Assembly: GCF_003115855.1 (NCBI RefSeq)
Contig: NZ_KZ819077.1
Coordinates: forward strand, 1-64,000
Length of the DNA stretch: 64,000 nucleotides
Origin: Brenneria corticis
Lineage (GTDB): Bacteria; Pseudomonadota; Gammaproteobacteria; Enterobacterales; Enterobacteriaceae
Direction: 5' to 3'
In this document: in pieces, positions 44,799 through 54,635 of the stretch
Layout: the number at the start of each line of letters is the position of its first letter
Position numbering within the stretch: the stretch's first letter is position 1
The notes under the pieces: generated by a model
What the model was told of the DNA's origin: nothing
Seen by the model: only the letters and a program-made list of their open reading frames with translations
The model's database searches: none
Program-made: the position numbers and the translations under genes

Positions 44799-46568
44799 AT
44801 GTTAAGCCATTTAAATCATGATGAAAAAAAACGCATGCAAACTCTGGATGCAGTACAGGATCTTGATGCCTCTCAGGATAACATTCTCAACAAGATCACG
44901 GCGCTGGCCTGCCAGTTACTGCAAATGCCGACGTCATTAGTGACGCTCAGCGGTTCACAGAAGCAACACGTCAAGGCAAAAACCAATTTCGCCTTAAACG
45001 AAATGGAAAAAATAGGATCCTTTGATCAATTCGCCGTGCAAACCGGCTGTTTTCTTATCTGTCAGGATGCCTTGCAGGATGACCGGTTTAAAAATAGCCC
45101 CTACGTCTCAGGGCCGCCCCATATTCGCTTTTACGCCGGCATACCGCTCTTTACCGAAGAAGGTTACGCCATCGGCACCCTGTGCGTTATTGACTATACG
45201 CCCCGCACTTTCAGCATGCTCCAGCTGCATACGCTAAAAGATTTAGCCACCATCGCCATGTCGCTGATTAAATACCGTAATGCCATCGGCCTGGTTGATG
45301 CGGTCACCATGCTGCCGAACCGCCAGCGGTTGATCGAGGATATTAATCATATAACCGATATCCATGAAAACTACCTGCTGATACTGATCGACAGCATCAA
45401 TATTTCCTACGCTTACGAAATGGGACGCGCGCTCGGTATGCCGACGGTGGAAAGCATGCTGAAAGATATCGGCATGTTTCTGCGCCTGGCATTCCACTCG
45501 CGCGAAAATGTTTACTGCGTCGCCATCGGGCGCTTCGCCCTGTTGATAAAAGCCGACAGAAAGGAGCAGGTACTGGCCAAGCTCGCCACCTGCGCCGACC
45601 GCATCCAGGACAGCATTACCAGTCACGTACCGTTGAAACTGGAGCTGTTCGTCGGCTACACCGAATTCCGCATCCCGGTCATCGACCCGCAGCGTATCCT
45701 GCGCGAGGCCATGAGCGCGCTGCATGACGCCATCAATAACAATATTCGCCAGTGCGCCTACCACGAAGGCAGCGATAAGGCTCAGCAAACCGCGTTTGCC
45801 CTGCTCAACGAACTTTCCGACGTATTGCAGCATAACAAGCCCGGCCTGTACCTGGTTTATCAGCCGAAACTGAATATCAAGACCGGCCAGGTCATCGGGG
45901 TTGAAGCGCTGATCCGCTGGCGTCACCCCGATTTGGGCGAAATATATCCCGACAGTTTTATTCCCCTGGCCGAGGGGACGACGCTGATGCGGCCGCTGAC
46001 GGAGTGGGTGATGAAGCAGGCCGCGCAGCAGGTGAAAATCTGGCGTCAGGCTGGCGTATTATTTCCCATATCAATTAATGTCGCCGCCAGTAATTTCGCG
46101 GAAGACAATTTTATTTCGCGACTAATTAATATCCTTAATAACCACCAGTTGACCACGGCGGATATTGAAATTGAATGTGTGGAAACGCAAAAAATAGTGG
46201 AAAGCTCCGAGACGCTCGCCACTATTCGGGAGCTGAAACAGCGGGGCTTTACGATTTCTCTGGATGACTTCGGCGCCGGCTACAGCAATTTGAGCTACCT
46301 GAAAAATATTCCGGCAACCATAATAAAGCTGGATAAGTCGCTGATCCAGGATATTAAAACCGATCAGGATAGCCGCACTATCGTTGAGTCAATCATCAGC
46401 ATGCTGCACAAGCTTAATTATGATGTTCTGGCCGAGGGCGTTGAAAATAAAGAAACGCTGGACTACCTCGCCGCGTTTGGTTGCGACGAGGTTCAAGGCT
46501 ATTATTTCTCGCGTCCGCTCCCGCCGAAAGATTTTATTCTGTGGCTGAATAGCCGCCAAGTCAGATAG
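44799..46568 (+). CDS. GAF - degenerate GGDEF - EAL cyclic-di-GMP phosphodiesterase
   Basis: 589 aa, soluble. An N-terminal GAF domain (about 15-165: LQMPTSLVTLSG, IRFYAGIPLFTEEGYAIGTLCVID), then a GGDEF fold (about 165-320) that keeps VDAVTMLPNRQRLIEDI but has CVAIGRFALLI in place of GGDEF, so no cyclase activity is expected. The C-terminal EAL domain has EALIRWRHPDLG, Asn in SINVAASNF, Glu in IEIECVE, LDDFGAGYS, KLDKSLI, AEGVENKE and QGYYFSRPL, i.e. the metal-binding and catalytic positions are intact. It likely degrades c-di-GMP in response to a GAF ligand. The ATG at 44799 follows AAGGAGC. Confidence 0.9.
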   Translation: MLSHLNHDEKKRMQTLDAVQDLDASQDNILNKITALACQLLQMPTSLVTLSGSQKQHVKAKTNFALNEMEKIGSFDQFAVQTGCFLICQDALQDDRFKNSPYVSGPPHIRFYAGIPLFTEEGYAIGTLCVIDYTPRTFSMLQLHTLKDLATIAMSLIKYRNAIGLVDAVTMLPNRQRLIEDINHITDIHENYLLILIDSINISYAYEMGRALGMPTVESMLKDIGMFLRLAFHSRENVYCVAIGRFALLIKADRKEQVLAKLATCADRIQDSITSHVPLKLELFVGYTEFRIPVIDPQRILREAMSALHDAINNNIRQCAYHEGSDKAQQTAFALLNELSDVLQHNKPGLYLVYQPKLNIKTGQVIGVEALIRWRHPDLGEIYPDSFIPLAEGTTLMRPLTEWVMKQAAQQVKIWRQAGVLFPISINVAASNFAEDNFISRLINILNNHQLTTADIEIECVETQKIVESSETLATIRELKQRGFTISLDDFGAGYSNLSYLKNIPATIIKLDKSLIQDIKTDQDSRTIVESIISMLHKLNYDVLAEGVENKETLDYLAAFGCDEVQGYYFSRPLPPKDFILWLNSRQVR

Positions 46569-46610
46569 CGCGCCGCCGCTATCTGGTTTTCACCACATCG
46601 CGAGATTTCT

Positions 46611-47453
46611 ATGACCATTTTTGATGACCGGCAAGATATAAACGACATCAGACAGGCCATAACCCTGCTGGAAGCCCCCTCCTTTGCCATACAGCTGGCG
46701 AATCTGGTGGGCGGCCCCATTGAGTGGAGCATCTCCAAACTGCCTAACTGGGTAAAAAACAAGGTACAGGACGTGGTTCACGCGGCGTTGCATAAATCCG
46801 TCGACGCCGCGCTCTATACTTTGGACGACGATCCGCAGCGGGCGTCGTCGCCCAAAACCCATCGGCTGGCCGCCGCCACGGCCGGCGCCGTCAGCGGCTT
46901 TTTCGGCGCGGCCGGCTTACTTGTCGAGCTGCCCATCAGCACCACGATAATGATGCGTTCGGTGGCCGATATCGCCCGCAGCGAAGGCTTTTCGCCGGCG
47001 GATCTGGCGGTAAAAGCCGCCTGCGTGGAAGTTTTCGCCCTCGGCGGCCGCGCCAAAAGCGATGACGCCGCCGAGTCCGCCTATTATGCCTCCCGCGCGG
47101 TGCTGGCGGATATCACCAAACACGCCGCGCGTGAGCTTATTGATATCGCCGGTAAAAAAGGCGCGGAAAAAGCGTCGGCGAGGATCACCACCTCCCAGGC
47201 GGGAAGAACGCTGGCCAGGCTGATCGACGCCGTCGCCGCGCGGCTGGGCATTACCATCACTGAAAAAATGGCCGCGCAAATCGTCCCGGTTATCGGGGCG
47301 GCAAGCGGCGCGGCCATCAATACCCTGTTTATCAACCATTATCAAAATATGGCGCGGGGACATTTCATCATCAAACGCCTGGAGCAAAAATATGGCGAAG
47401 ATGAAATCAAGTCGGCCTATATCCGGCTAAAAGAGGAGGTTCGGCCGCTCTGA
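46611..47453 (+). CDS. EcsC-family protein
   Basis: 280 aa, EcsC family. A central Gly/Ala-rich hydrophobic stretch (AATAGAVSGFFGAAGLLVELPISTT, in parts) and the characteristic MMRSVADIARSEG segment, then a conserved VIGAASGAAINTLFINHYQNMARGHFIIKRLE region. The family is named after the Bacillus EcsC protein; its function is not established. It lies 42 bp after the EAL gene on the same strand, perhaps co-transcribed, and is convergent with hrpA. Confidence 0.85.
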   Translation: MTIFDDRQDINDIRQAITLLEAPSFAIQLANLVGGPIEWSISKLPNWVKNKVQDVVHAALHKSVDAALYTLDDDPQRASSPKTHRLAAATAGAVSGFFGAAGLLVELPISTTIMMRSVADIARSEGFSPADLAVKAACVEVFALGGRAKSDDAAESAYYASRAVLADITKHAARELIDIAGKKGAEKASARITTSQAGRTLARLIDAVAARLGITITEKMAAQIVPVIGAASGAAINTLFINHYQNMARGHFIIKRLEQKYGEDEIKSAYIRLKEEVRPL

Positions 47454-47501
47454 TGGGGTGCCAATGGCCATAACCCGCGACGCGTAACCCTGAATATAGA
47501 G

Positions 47502-50500
47502 CTACGCATCAATTTGCTCCATCGCCTGCAATACGCGCTTGTCCGATACCGGGAACGGGGTGCCCAACTGCTGGGCGAAATAGCTTACCCGCAGTTCTTC
47601 GATCATCCAGCGCACCGCTTGCACGTCGTCGTCGTCGCGGCGCTCCACCGGCAGCTTGTTGCACCACTGACGCCACGCCTGCTGCACCTGCTCCACCTTG
47701 AGCATCTGCGCCCGGTCGCGGTGCGCATCCTGCGCCAGTTTTTCCAGCCGCCGCTCAATGGCCTGCAAATAGCGCAGAACGTCCGGCAGCCGCCGCCAGC
47801 CGTTGGCGGTGACGAAGCCGCGGAACACCAGGCCGTTGAGCTGGCTTTTGATATCGCTCAGCGCCAGCGCCATCGACATATCCACCCGGCCCTTCAGGCG
47901 CTTATTGATGGCAAACACCGCGGTCAGGATCTGTTCGACCTGTTGGGCGATATCCACCACCGACTGGTTAAGTTCGGCGCGTACTTTTTCATGCAGGCGC
48001 CGGAACGCCTCTTCCTGCCACACAGGCCCGCCGAATTCGGCGATCAGCTTATCCACCGCGCAGGCGATACAGTCGTCAATCAGATCGAGCACCTTGCCGT
48101 AAGGATTAAAATAGAGCCCCAACTTCGCCTTATTGGGCAGTTTTTCATGCAGATACTTGATGGGCGACGGAATATTCAGCAGCAGCAAACGCCGCAACCC
48201 CTGCCGCATCGCCTGCTGCTGCTGGCGCGGCGTATCGAATAAACGGATCGCCACGCTCTCTTTTTCGTCCACCAGCGCCGGGTAGGCTTTCACCGAATAG
48301 CCGCCGCGCTTCTGCTCGTAGCAGTCCGGCAGCGAGCCGAAGCTCCAGAGGTGCAGACCGCTCTGCTCCAGGCCGTCGTCCGCCACCGCGGAGAGGGTTT
48401 GCTGCACCCGGTCTTTAAGCTGCTCTTTCAGCGCGGACAGATCCTTTCCCTCCCGCAGGGTGCGGTTTTTTTCATCCACCACGCGAAACGTCACTTTTAG
48501 ATGATCGGGCACCTGTTGCCACTGCCACTCGTCGCGCGGCACCGTCACCCCGGTCATCAGCCGCAGTTCGCGCTCCAAGGCGTCCAGCAGGCCGCGTTCC
48601 AGCGGCGTGGCGCGCGCCAGAAACGCTTCGGCGTAATTGGGCGCCGGCACAAAATTACGCCGCATCGGTTTGGGAAGGGATTTAATCAACGCAATAACCA
48701 GTTCGCGGCGCACGCCGGGGATCTGCCACTCAAATCCCTCTTCCCGCACCTGATTAAGGATCGGCAGCGGGATATGCACCGTCACGCCGTCCGCATCGGT
48801 GCCCGGCTCGAACTGATAGGAGAGGCGCAGCTTCAGGTCGCCCTGATGCCAGAAATTGGGGTAATCCAGCGCGCTGATATCGTCCGCCCCGTCCTTAATC
48901 AGCATGCTTTTTTCAAAGTTCAGCAGATCGGCATCCTGACGGCCGGCGGATTTCCACCACTGGTCGAAATGGCGGGCGGAAATGATATCGGGCGGCAAAC
49001 GCTGGTCGTAAAAGGCGAACAGCGTTTCATCGTCCACCAGAATGTCGCGACGGCGGGATTTATTTTCCAGCTCCTCAACTTCCGCCAGCAATTTCAGATT
49101 GGCGCGAAAAAAGGCGTGACGGGTTTGCCAGTCGCCCTCCACCAGCGCGTGGCGAATAAACAGCTCGCGCGCCAACGGCGGGTCGATCTGGCTGTAGTTC
49201 ACCTTGCGCGCCGCGACAATCGGCAGACCGAACAGGGTGACTTTTTCCTGCGCCATCACCGCGCCCTGCGCTTTTTCCCAGTGCGGATCGCTGTAGCTGC
49301 GCTTGATCAGGTGCTGGGCCAGCGGCTCGATCCATTCGGGATCGATACGCGCGGCGATGCGTCCCCACAACCGGCTGGTTTCCACCAGTTCGGCGACCAT
49401 CGTCCATTTGGGCGGCTTTTTAAACAGGCCGGAGCCGGGAAACAGGGCGAAACGGGCATTGCGCGCTCCGCTGTACTCCTGCTTATCCACGTCTTTCTGG
49501 CCGATATGCGACAGCAGCCCGGTCAGCAAAGCGCAGTGGACACTGCGATAGTCGGCTGGCGCGCTGTTGATCGGCAGCCCCTGCTCCTTCACCACCTGCC
49601 GCAGCTGGGTATAGATATCCTGCCACTCGCGCACCCGCAGATAGTTGAGATATTCGCTGCGGCACAGACGGCGGAACTGGCCGGACGACAGCGCTTTCTG
49701 CTGCTCGCGCAGGTAATCCCACAGATTGACGAACGCCAGAAAGTCGGACTCCTTGTCCGCAAAACGGCGGTGCTTTTCATCCGACGCCTGCTTTTTATCC
49801 AGCGGACGCTCGCGCGGATCCTGAATGGACAACGCCGCGGTAATCACCATCACCTCGCGCACACAGCCGGTGTTGCGCGCTTCCAGCACCATGCGCGCCA
49901 GGCGGGGATCGATGGGAAGCTGCGCCAGCTGACGCCCCTGCGGCGTCAGCTGATAATGGCCGTTTTCCGCCAGTTGAATCGCCCCAAGCTCCTCCAGCAG
50001 GCGCACGCCGTCCTGAATATTGCGTTTATCCGGCGCTTCCACAAAGGGGAACGCCGCGATATCCCCCAACCCCAGCGCGGTCATTTGCAGAATGACCGAC
50101 GCCAGATTGGTGCGCAGGATTTCCGGATCGGTAAATTCCGGGCGCGACAGGAAATCCTGCTCGGAATAGAGCCGGATGCACACCCCGGCGGCGACGCGTC
50201 CGCAGCGCCCTTTGCGCTGATTGGCGGAGGCCTGCGAAATCGCCTCAATCGGCAGACGTTGCACCTTGGTGCGGAAACTGTAACGGCTGATGCGCGCCGT
50301 GCCGGGGTCGATAACGTAGCGGATGCCCGGTACGGTCAGCGAGGTTTCCGCCACGTTGGTCGCCAGCACGATGCGGCGGCCGTGGTGCGACTGAAATACC
50401 CGGTTCTGTTCCTGATTCGACAGCCGGGCATACAGCGGCAGCACCTCGGTATGGGGTAAATCCAGCTTGTTCAGCGCATCCGCCGTATCGCGAATTTCCC

Positions 50501-51389
50501 GCTCGCCGCTCATAAAAATCAGGATATCCCCCGGCCCTTCCCGGCCCAGCTCATCCACCGCGTCAAAAATCGCCTGCAGCTGATCGCGGTCGCTGTCCTC
50601 CGCGTCCTCCACCACCGGGCGGTAACGCACGTCGACCGGATAGGCGCGGCCGGAGACTTCGATAATCGGCGCGTTGGAGAAATGACGGGAAAAACGCTCG
50701 GGATCGATGGTGGCGGAGGTAATAATCACCTTCAGGTCGGGACGCTTCGGCAGCAGCTGGCGCAAATACCCCATAATAAAGTCGATATTCAGGCTGCGTT
50801 CGTGCGCTTCATCGATAATCAGGGTGTCGTACTGCATCAACAGGCGGTCCTGCTGGATTTCCGCCAGCAGAATACCGTCGGTCATCAGCTTCACCAGCGT
50901 ATTGTCGCCCACCCGATCGTTAAAACGAACCTTGTAGCCCACGCTGCCGCCCAGCGGCGTTTCCAGCTCGGTTGCAATGCGCTCGGCCACCGTTCTGGCG
51001 GCCAGACGGCGCGGCTGGGTATGGCCGATCAGCCCGCGCACCCCGCGGCCCAGCTCCAGGCATATTTTCGGCAGCTGGGTGGTTTTTCCCGAGCCGGTTT
51101 CCCCGGCGACGATGATCACCTGATGGTCGCGCAGCGCCTGCAGAATACGATCTTTTTTCTGGCTGACGGGCAGTTGGTCGGGGTAACTGACGGCGGGGCA
51201 GCCGGCGCGACGGTTTTCCACTTTCTGGCGGGCGATGGCGATCTCACCTTCGATCTCCTGGACGATGGCGGCCTGCGCCTGCGGGCCGCTCACTTTCGCC
51301 GCCCCCTGTAACCGGCGCTGCAGACGTTGTCGATCGCGGAGCATTAACTCGCTTAACTGCGAAGATAATGCGTTGAGAGGTGATTTCAC
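47502..51389 (-). CDS. hrpA: ATP-dependent RNA helicase HrpA
   Basis: 1295 aa, close to E. coli HrpA (1300 aa). DExH/DEAH-box helicase: GETGSGKTT at residues 96-104, DEAH at 193-196, SAT in VIITSATIDP, and QRKGRCGRVAAG (motif VI). Winged-helix and ratchet regions follow, then the DUF3418 C-terminal half typical of HrpA. Known role: resolving ribosome collisions and mRNA processing. The start is a GTG at 51389 with AAGGAA upstream. A 652-codon plus-strand frame across it is a shadow. Confidence 0.95.
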   Translation of the reverse strand: MKSPLNALSSQLSELMLRDRQRLQRRLQGAAKVSGPQAQAAIVQEIEGEIAIARQKVENRRAGCPAVSYPDQLPVSQKKDRILQALRDHQVIIVAGETGSGKTTQLPKICLELGRGVRGLIGHTQPRRLAARTVAERIATELETPLGGSVGYKVRFNDRVGDNTLVKLMTDGILLAEIQQDRLLMQYDTLIIDEAHERSLNIDFIMGYLRQLLPKRPDLKVIITSATIDPERFSRHFSNAPIIEVSGRAYPVDVRYRPVVEDAEDSDRDQLQAIFDAVDELGREGPGDILIFMSGEREIRDTADALNKLDLPHTEVLPLYARLSNQEQNRVFQSHHGRRIVLATNVAETSLTVPGIRYVIDPGTARISRYSFRTKVQRLPIEAISQASANQRKGRCGRVAAGVCIRLYSEQDFLSRPEFTDPEILRTNLASVILQMTALGLGDIAAFPFVEAPDKRNIQDGVRLLEELGAIQLAENGHYQLTPQGRQLAQLPIDPRLARMVLEARNTGCVREVMVITAALSIQDPRERPLDKKQASDEKHRRFADKESDFLAFVNLWDYLREQQKALSSGQFRRLCRSEYLNYLRVREWQDIYTQLRQVVKEQGLPINSAPADYRSVHCALLTGLLSHIGQKDVDKQEYSGARNARFALFPGSGLFKKPPKWTMVAELVETSRLWGRIAARIDPEWIEPLAQHLIKRSYSDPHWEKAQGAVMAQEKVTLFGLPIVAARKVNYSQIDPPLARELFIRHALVEGDWQTRHAFFRANLKLLAEVEELENKSRRRDILVDDETLFAFYDQRLPPDIISARHFDQWWKSAGRQDADLLNFEKSMLIKDGADDISALDYPNFWHQGDLKLRLSYQFEPGTDADGVTVHIPLPILNQVREEGFEWQIPGVRRELVIALIKSLPKPMRRNFVPAPNYAEAFLARATPLERGLLDALERELRLMTGVTVPRDEWQWQQVPDHLKVTFRVVDEKNRTLREGKDLSALKEQLKDRVQQTLSAVADDGLEQSGLHLWSFGSLPDCYEQKRGGYSVKAYPALVDEKESVAIRLFDTPRQQQQAMRQGLRRLLLLNIPSPIKYLHEKLPNKAKLGLYFNPYGKVLDLIDDCIACAVDKLIAEFGGPVWQEEAFRRLHEKVRAELNQSVVDIAQQVEQILTAVFAINKRLKGRVDMSMALALSDIKSQLNGLVFRGFVTANGWRRLPDVLRYLQAIERRLEKLAQDAHRDRAQMLKVEQVQQAWRQWCNKLPVERRDDDDVQAVRWMIEELRVSYFAQQLGTPFPVSDKRVLQAMEQIDA

Positions 51390-51616
51390 GTTGTCATTCC
51401 TTAATGCTTTTTGCTATGGCGAGTGGTGGAAACGCCTTTATTTTTCGGCGGGCATGGTAGCACATAGACGGCGATGGCTCTAACCACGGACGATGAACCT
51501 TTATTCAATAAAACTGAAAGATGTGCTCGAAATATTGCCCTTTCAAGCCATTGAGGAGGCGGATAAGATAGCATTCAACATCATTGTTATCCTGCATTAC
51601 TTTTGTGCTTGGCTGT

Positions 51617-51853
51617 TTATTGCGCGCCGGTCGGCGCGCTTTTCTTTATCTCTTCCCCCGCGGCGCCGGGTGATTTTTCCAGCAGCTGCGTCGCCTCTTT
51701 ATCCGCCCGGATATAAATATCATGATCGATTTTAACGTTCATATTGATGGTTATCGGCTCCTTGGGCGCCGCGACTTCTATCCGCGGCACACAGCCGGTC
51801 AGTAAAAGCAGGACGCCAAAGGTTCCCGATACCGCATAGAGATTTTTCATCAT
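51617..51853 (-). CDS. ynbE: Outer-membrane lipoprotein YnbE
   Basis: 77-78 aa. Lipobox LLTGC after a hydrophobic signal segment, then the highly conserved PRIEVAAPKEPITINMNVKI core of YnbE. In E. coli YnbE is an outer-membrane lipoprotein that joins YdbH in an intermembrane bridge for phospholipid transport. Here the C-terminus is longer (EATQLLEKSPGAAGEEIKKS) than in E. coli. It lies 12 bp after ydbH. The usual third gene, ydbL, is absent downstream; hrpA follows. The start could be the second ATG (51850). Confidence 0.9.
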   Translation of the reverse strand: MMKNLYAVSGTFGVLLLLTGCVPRIEVAAPKEPITINMNVKIDHDIYIRADKEATQLLEKSPGAAGEEIKKSAPTGAQ

Positions 51854-51865
51854 TCCGTCCTGAAT

Positions 51866-54454
51866 TTAGTCATTCGCCTGCTGCTCCAGCGTATCCTGCA
51901 AATTATCGCCGAAACGTAAACTGCGCCATAGCTGGAAAATATTCTCCTGATGGCGGTAGTTAAGTATTACCTGCCGTTCGGCGCTGAGCAGGGGATTTTT
52001 TCCCTGAATCTGCGCGCCAAGGGAAAGCGCGCCCTGATTATCCAGTTCAACCGTCGCATGGGAGCGGCCGATCTCCAGGTAGCGCAGCCAGCGGATTGCC
52101 GCGCCGCTGGCCATGTTTTTACTTTCCAGCTCGTCGGCGAACTGTTTATCCAGCCGCAGCGTGAGGAAACGATCGTTGGTAATGCGCCCCTGTCGGATCA
52201 GCATTCGCGGGTGGTTGAAATCAAGCGGCAGTACCCCGCTCACCCGCCCGGACATCGCCAACTGTTTTATTTTCAGCAGCGGAAACAGTTCGCTGAGTTC
52301 GACGCTCTCCACTTTGAACAATGCCGCTTCCCGCTGCGGCCAGCGCAGGGCGGAAAGCCCGACGTGCCCGCTTAATACATCCATGGCGGCCTGCGTCATG
52401 GTCAGCGGCCGTTGTTCGCTGTAGGGATAGAAACCTTGCAGGTCGACGCGGATATTGGTCATCTTGAACAGATTATCCAGCATGTCGATACGCAGCGTGA
52501 CCGGCTGTTTCACTCCCAGCTGCCACTGCTGATCCTGCAGGCGGTAGGGAAGAATAAAGTTAACGCCGTCGACTTCGCCATCCTGCAGCCACAGCCCGCC
52601 GTCCTTCACGACCCAGTGGCCCCCGGCGCGGAACCCTTCCCCGCGCGCCGCGGAAAAGGCGGACTGGGCATAAAACTGTCCGCTGCGGATCCTTATTTTC
52701 AGGTTGGCGGACAGCAGCGGCTGAAACACTCGCAGCGGCTGTTGCGGCCACCAGGCGCCGCCGCGCAGCCGTTCGCCATCCCAGCGTCCGCGCAGCGCCA
52801 CCGGACCAATATCCTGCGCCCGCAGCTCTCCCTGCCACAGGAAGTCGCCGGGATCGCGCCCGCGCAGCTTAAGCGTTAAGCGCGACGGGGGAAGATAGCC
52901 GCCGTTATTAAACTCCGCCCGTTCGGCAACGAGCTGCAACGCCCCCTGAAAATCGGCCTCCGCGCGGGCGCGCTGCCAGCGCAGCGGCTCGGTGATGGTC
53001 AACCGCGGCAGATGCACCTTCATCAACCCATAGTTCAGCTGATCCAACCCGCTGGAAAGCTGCTTGATCTCGATAAGGGTATCCTGCCAGCTGCCGCGCC
53101 CGGCCAGGTCTCCTTTACTTTTTAGCGGCGGCAGTTGCCCGTTGCCCCAGTAGCGCCACTGCCAGTTCCCCTTATCCGGCCAGAAATCCTGCGCCTTGCC
53201 GTCAAGGTGTAGCTTAAAGCTTCCCCAATAGTCGTCCCGCGCCCTGACTATCGCCTGCAAACGGCCGTTGACCCCCGCGGCGCTGACTCGCAGCCCGGCC
53301 AACGGCCAGCGGGCTTCCTCAAGCCGCAGCTGCGGCGCCGGCGTACCCCAGGCCCGCAACAGCGCCCCCGGTAAAATAGACAACTCAGGATCCAGCGCCG
53401 ATCCCTGAATGACGCCCGGCAATGACGCCGTTAACGACAGGTCCGCCAGATTGGCCTGACCGGTCAGCCGAAAGCGCAGTTCGCTGTTAATCAGCCCCAG
53501 ATTGCCCGGTCCCAGCACCAGCACCGCGTTGGCTTTGCCGTTGTGCCCCTGGGTCAACATATTTATCCGGGCGTCAATCCGGGTTTTATCCAGCCCCTGA
53601 CGCCAGTTTCGCAGGGAGAGAGAGACCCTGCCGGAGAGCGGCTGCGCGGCGTAGGGCCAGCGCCAGACGCCGTCATTGACCTGAATGGCGTCTTCGCTCA
53701 GCCGCCACGGCAACGCCGCCAGGGGTTCTCCGTCGCCGACCGCATGCAACGCCAGCTCCCCCTGCCGCGCCTGCCAGCGTAGTGAGGCGGTAAGCGGATC
53801 CGACGCCTGTCCGCTTTCCAGATTTGCTTTCAATTCGCCGCGTACCGGCGGCAGCGTCAGCGTATCCGCCAGATCCAGCTCCCCGCTGACCCGCAGGCGG
53901 GAAGAACCCGTCGGGGTCGCCAGCATGCCGTTGCGCAACGTCAGATGCCGCTGCTTCAATTCAGCCTGCAAAGCCAGCCGCTCCCCCTGATAATGCAGCG
54001 TTTGCCGCTGATTGCCGTCGGTCGTCAGGCTCATCCGGCTGGCATACTCCGGCCAGGGGCGCAGGGTGAACGTTTTGATGGCGATCTCCGCGGCGGGCAA
54101 GCGCTGCTGCCACTGTGAAAGCAGCGCCGGCGCCGCGTTTTCATCCGCAGACAACAGCGGCAGGCAGTCGCTGTCCAGCGTAACGGCATCTGCCTCGACG
54201 TGCCATCGGCCTGACTGCCGCCGCAGCGAGATGTCGCTCGCCTCAAGCAGCGGGCAGCCGCCGGCCTTCAGACTAAAACCATCGCTTCGCAGCCCCCCGT
54301 CACGCCACTCGGGAGAGGCGTTCAGCGTCAGCGAAATCCCTGACGGCAACCAGGCGTTCAGCAAACGCGGCAACCATTGCGGCAGCGTCCACCATGATGC
54401 GGCCAACAGCAGTAGTACCAGCGCCAATCCCGTCAGCGAGTATTTTTTAATCAT
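51866..54454 (-). CDS. ydbH: AsmA-like intermembrane lipid-transport protein YdbH
   Basis: 862 aa. One N-terminal membrane anchor (LTGLALVLLLLAASWWTLP) and a long periplasmic beta-rich domain of the AsmA-like group, with WLRYLEIGRSHATVELDN near the C-terminus as in YdbH. E. coli YdbH acts with TamB and YhdP in anterograde phospholipid transport, with YnbE as outer-membrane partner. The ynbE gene follows at 12 bp. This is the first gene of the unit. Confidence 0.92.
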   Translation of the reverse strand: MIKKYSLTGLALVLLLLAASWWTLPQWLPRLLNAWLPSGISLTLNASPEWRDGGLRSDGFSLKAGGCPLLEASDISLRRQSGRWHVEADAVTLDSDCLPLLSADENAAPALLSQWQQRLPAAEIAIKTFTLRPWPEYASRMSLTTDGNQRQTLHYQGERLALQAELKQRHLTLRNGMLATPTGSSRLRVSGELDLADTLTLPPVRGELKANLESGQASDPLTASLRWQARQGELALHAVGDGEPLAALPWRLSEDAIQVNDGVWRWPYAAQPLSGRVSLSLRNWRQGLDKTRIDARINMLTQGHNGKANAVLVLGPGNLGLINSELRFRLTGQANLADLSLTASLPGVIQGSALDPELSILPGALLRAWGTPAPQLRLEEARWPLAGLRVSAAGVNGRLQAIVRARDDYWGSFKLHLDGKAQDFWPDKGNWQWRYWGNGQLPPLKSKGDLAGRGSWQDTLIEIKQLSSGLDQLNYGLMKVHLPRLTITEPLRWQRARAEADFQGALQLVAERAEFNNGGYLPPSRLTLKLRGRDPGDFLWQGELRAQDIGPVALRGRWDGERLRGGAWWPQQPLRVFQPLLSANLKIRIRSGQFYAQSAFSAARGEGFRAGGHWVVKDGGLWLQDGEVDGVNFILPYRLQDQQWQLGVKQPVTLRIDMLDNLFKMTNIRVDLQGFYPYSEQRPLTMTQAAMDVLSGHVGLSALRWPQREAALFKVESVELSELFPLLKIKQLAMSGRVSGVLPLDFNHPRMLIRQGRITNDRFLTLRLDKQFADELESKNMASGAAIRWLRYLEIGRSHATVELDNQGALSLGAQIQGKNPLLSAERQVILNYRHQENIFQLWRSLRFGDNLQDTLEQQAND

Positions 54455-54635
54455 CAGCGGCTATTAAATATCCTAATTTCATTCAGGCCCGTATGCGGGT
54501 CGCGCTCCGTTCTACCATTATGGATTAACTATTTGCCTTTTTTCATTCCCTGGCGGTTACTGTTAGCCGGGCAACAATTTGTCTATTCACTATTTTCTGA
54601 TAGTTTAACCAGAGGATGTTGCGGAGAAACAGGTT

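Noticed and set aside
48501..50459. 652-codon plus-strand frame
   Set aside because: Shadow of hrpA, whose helicase motifs lie on the minus strand.
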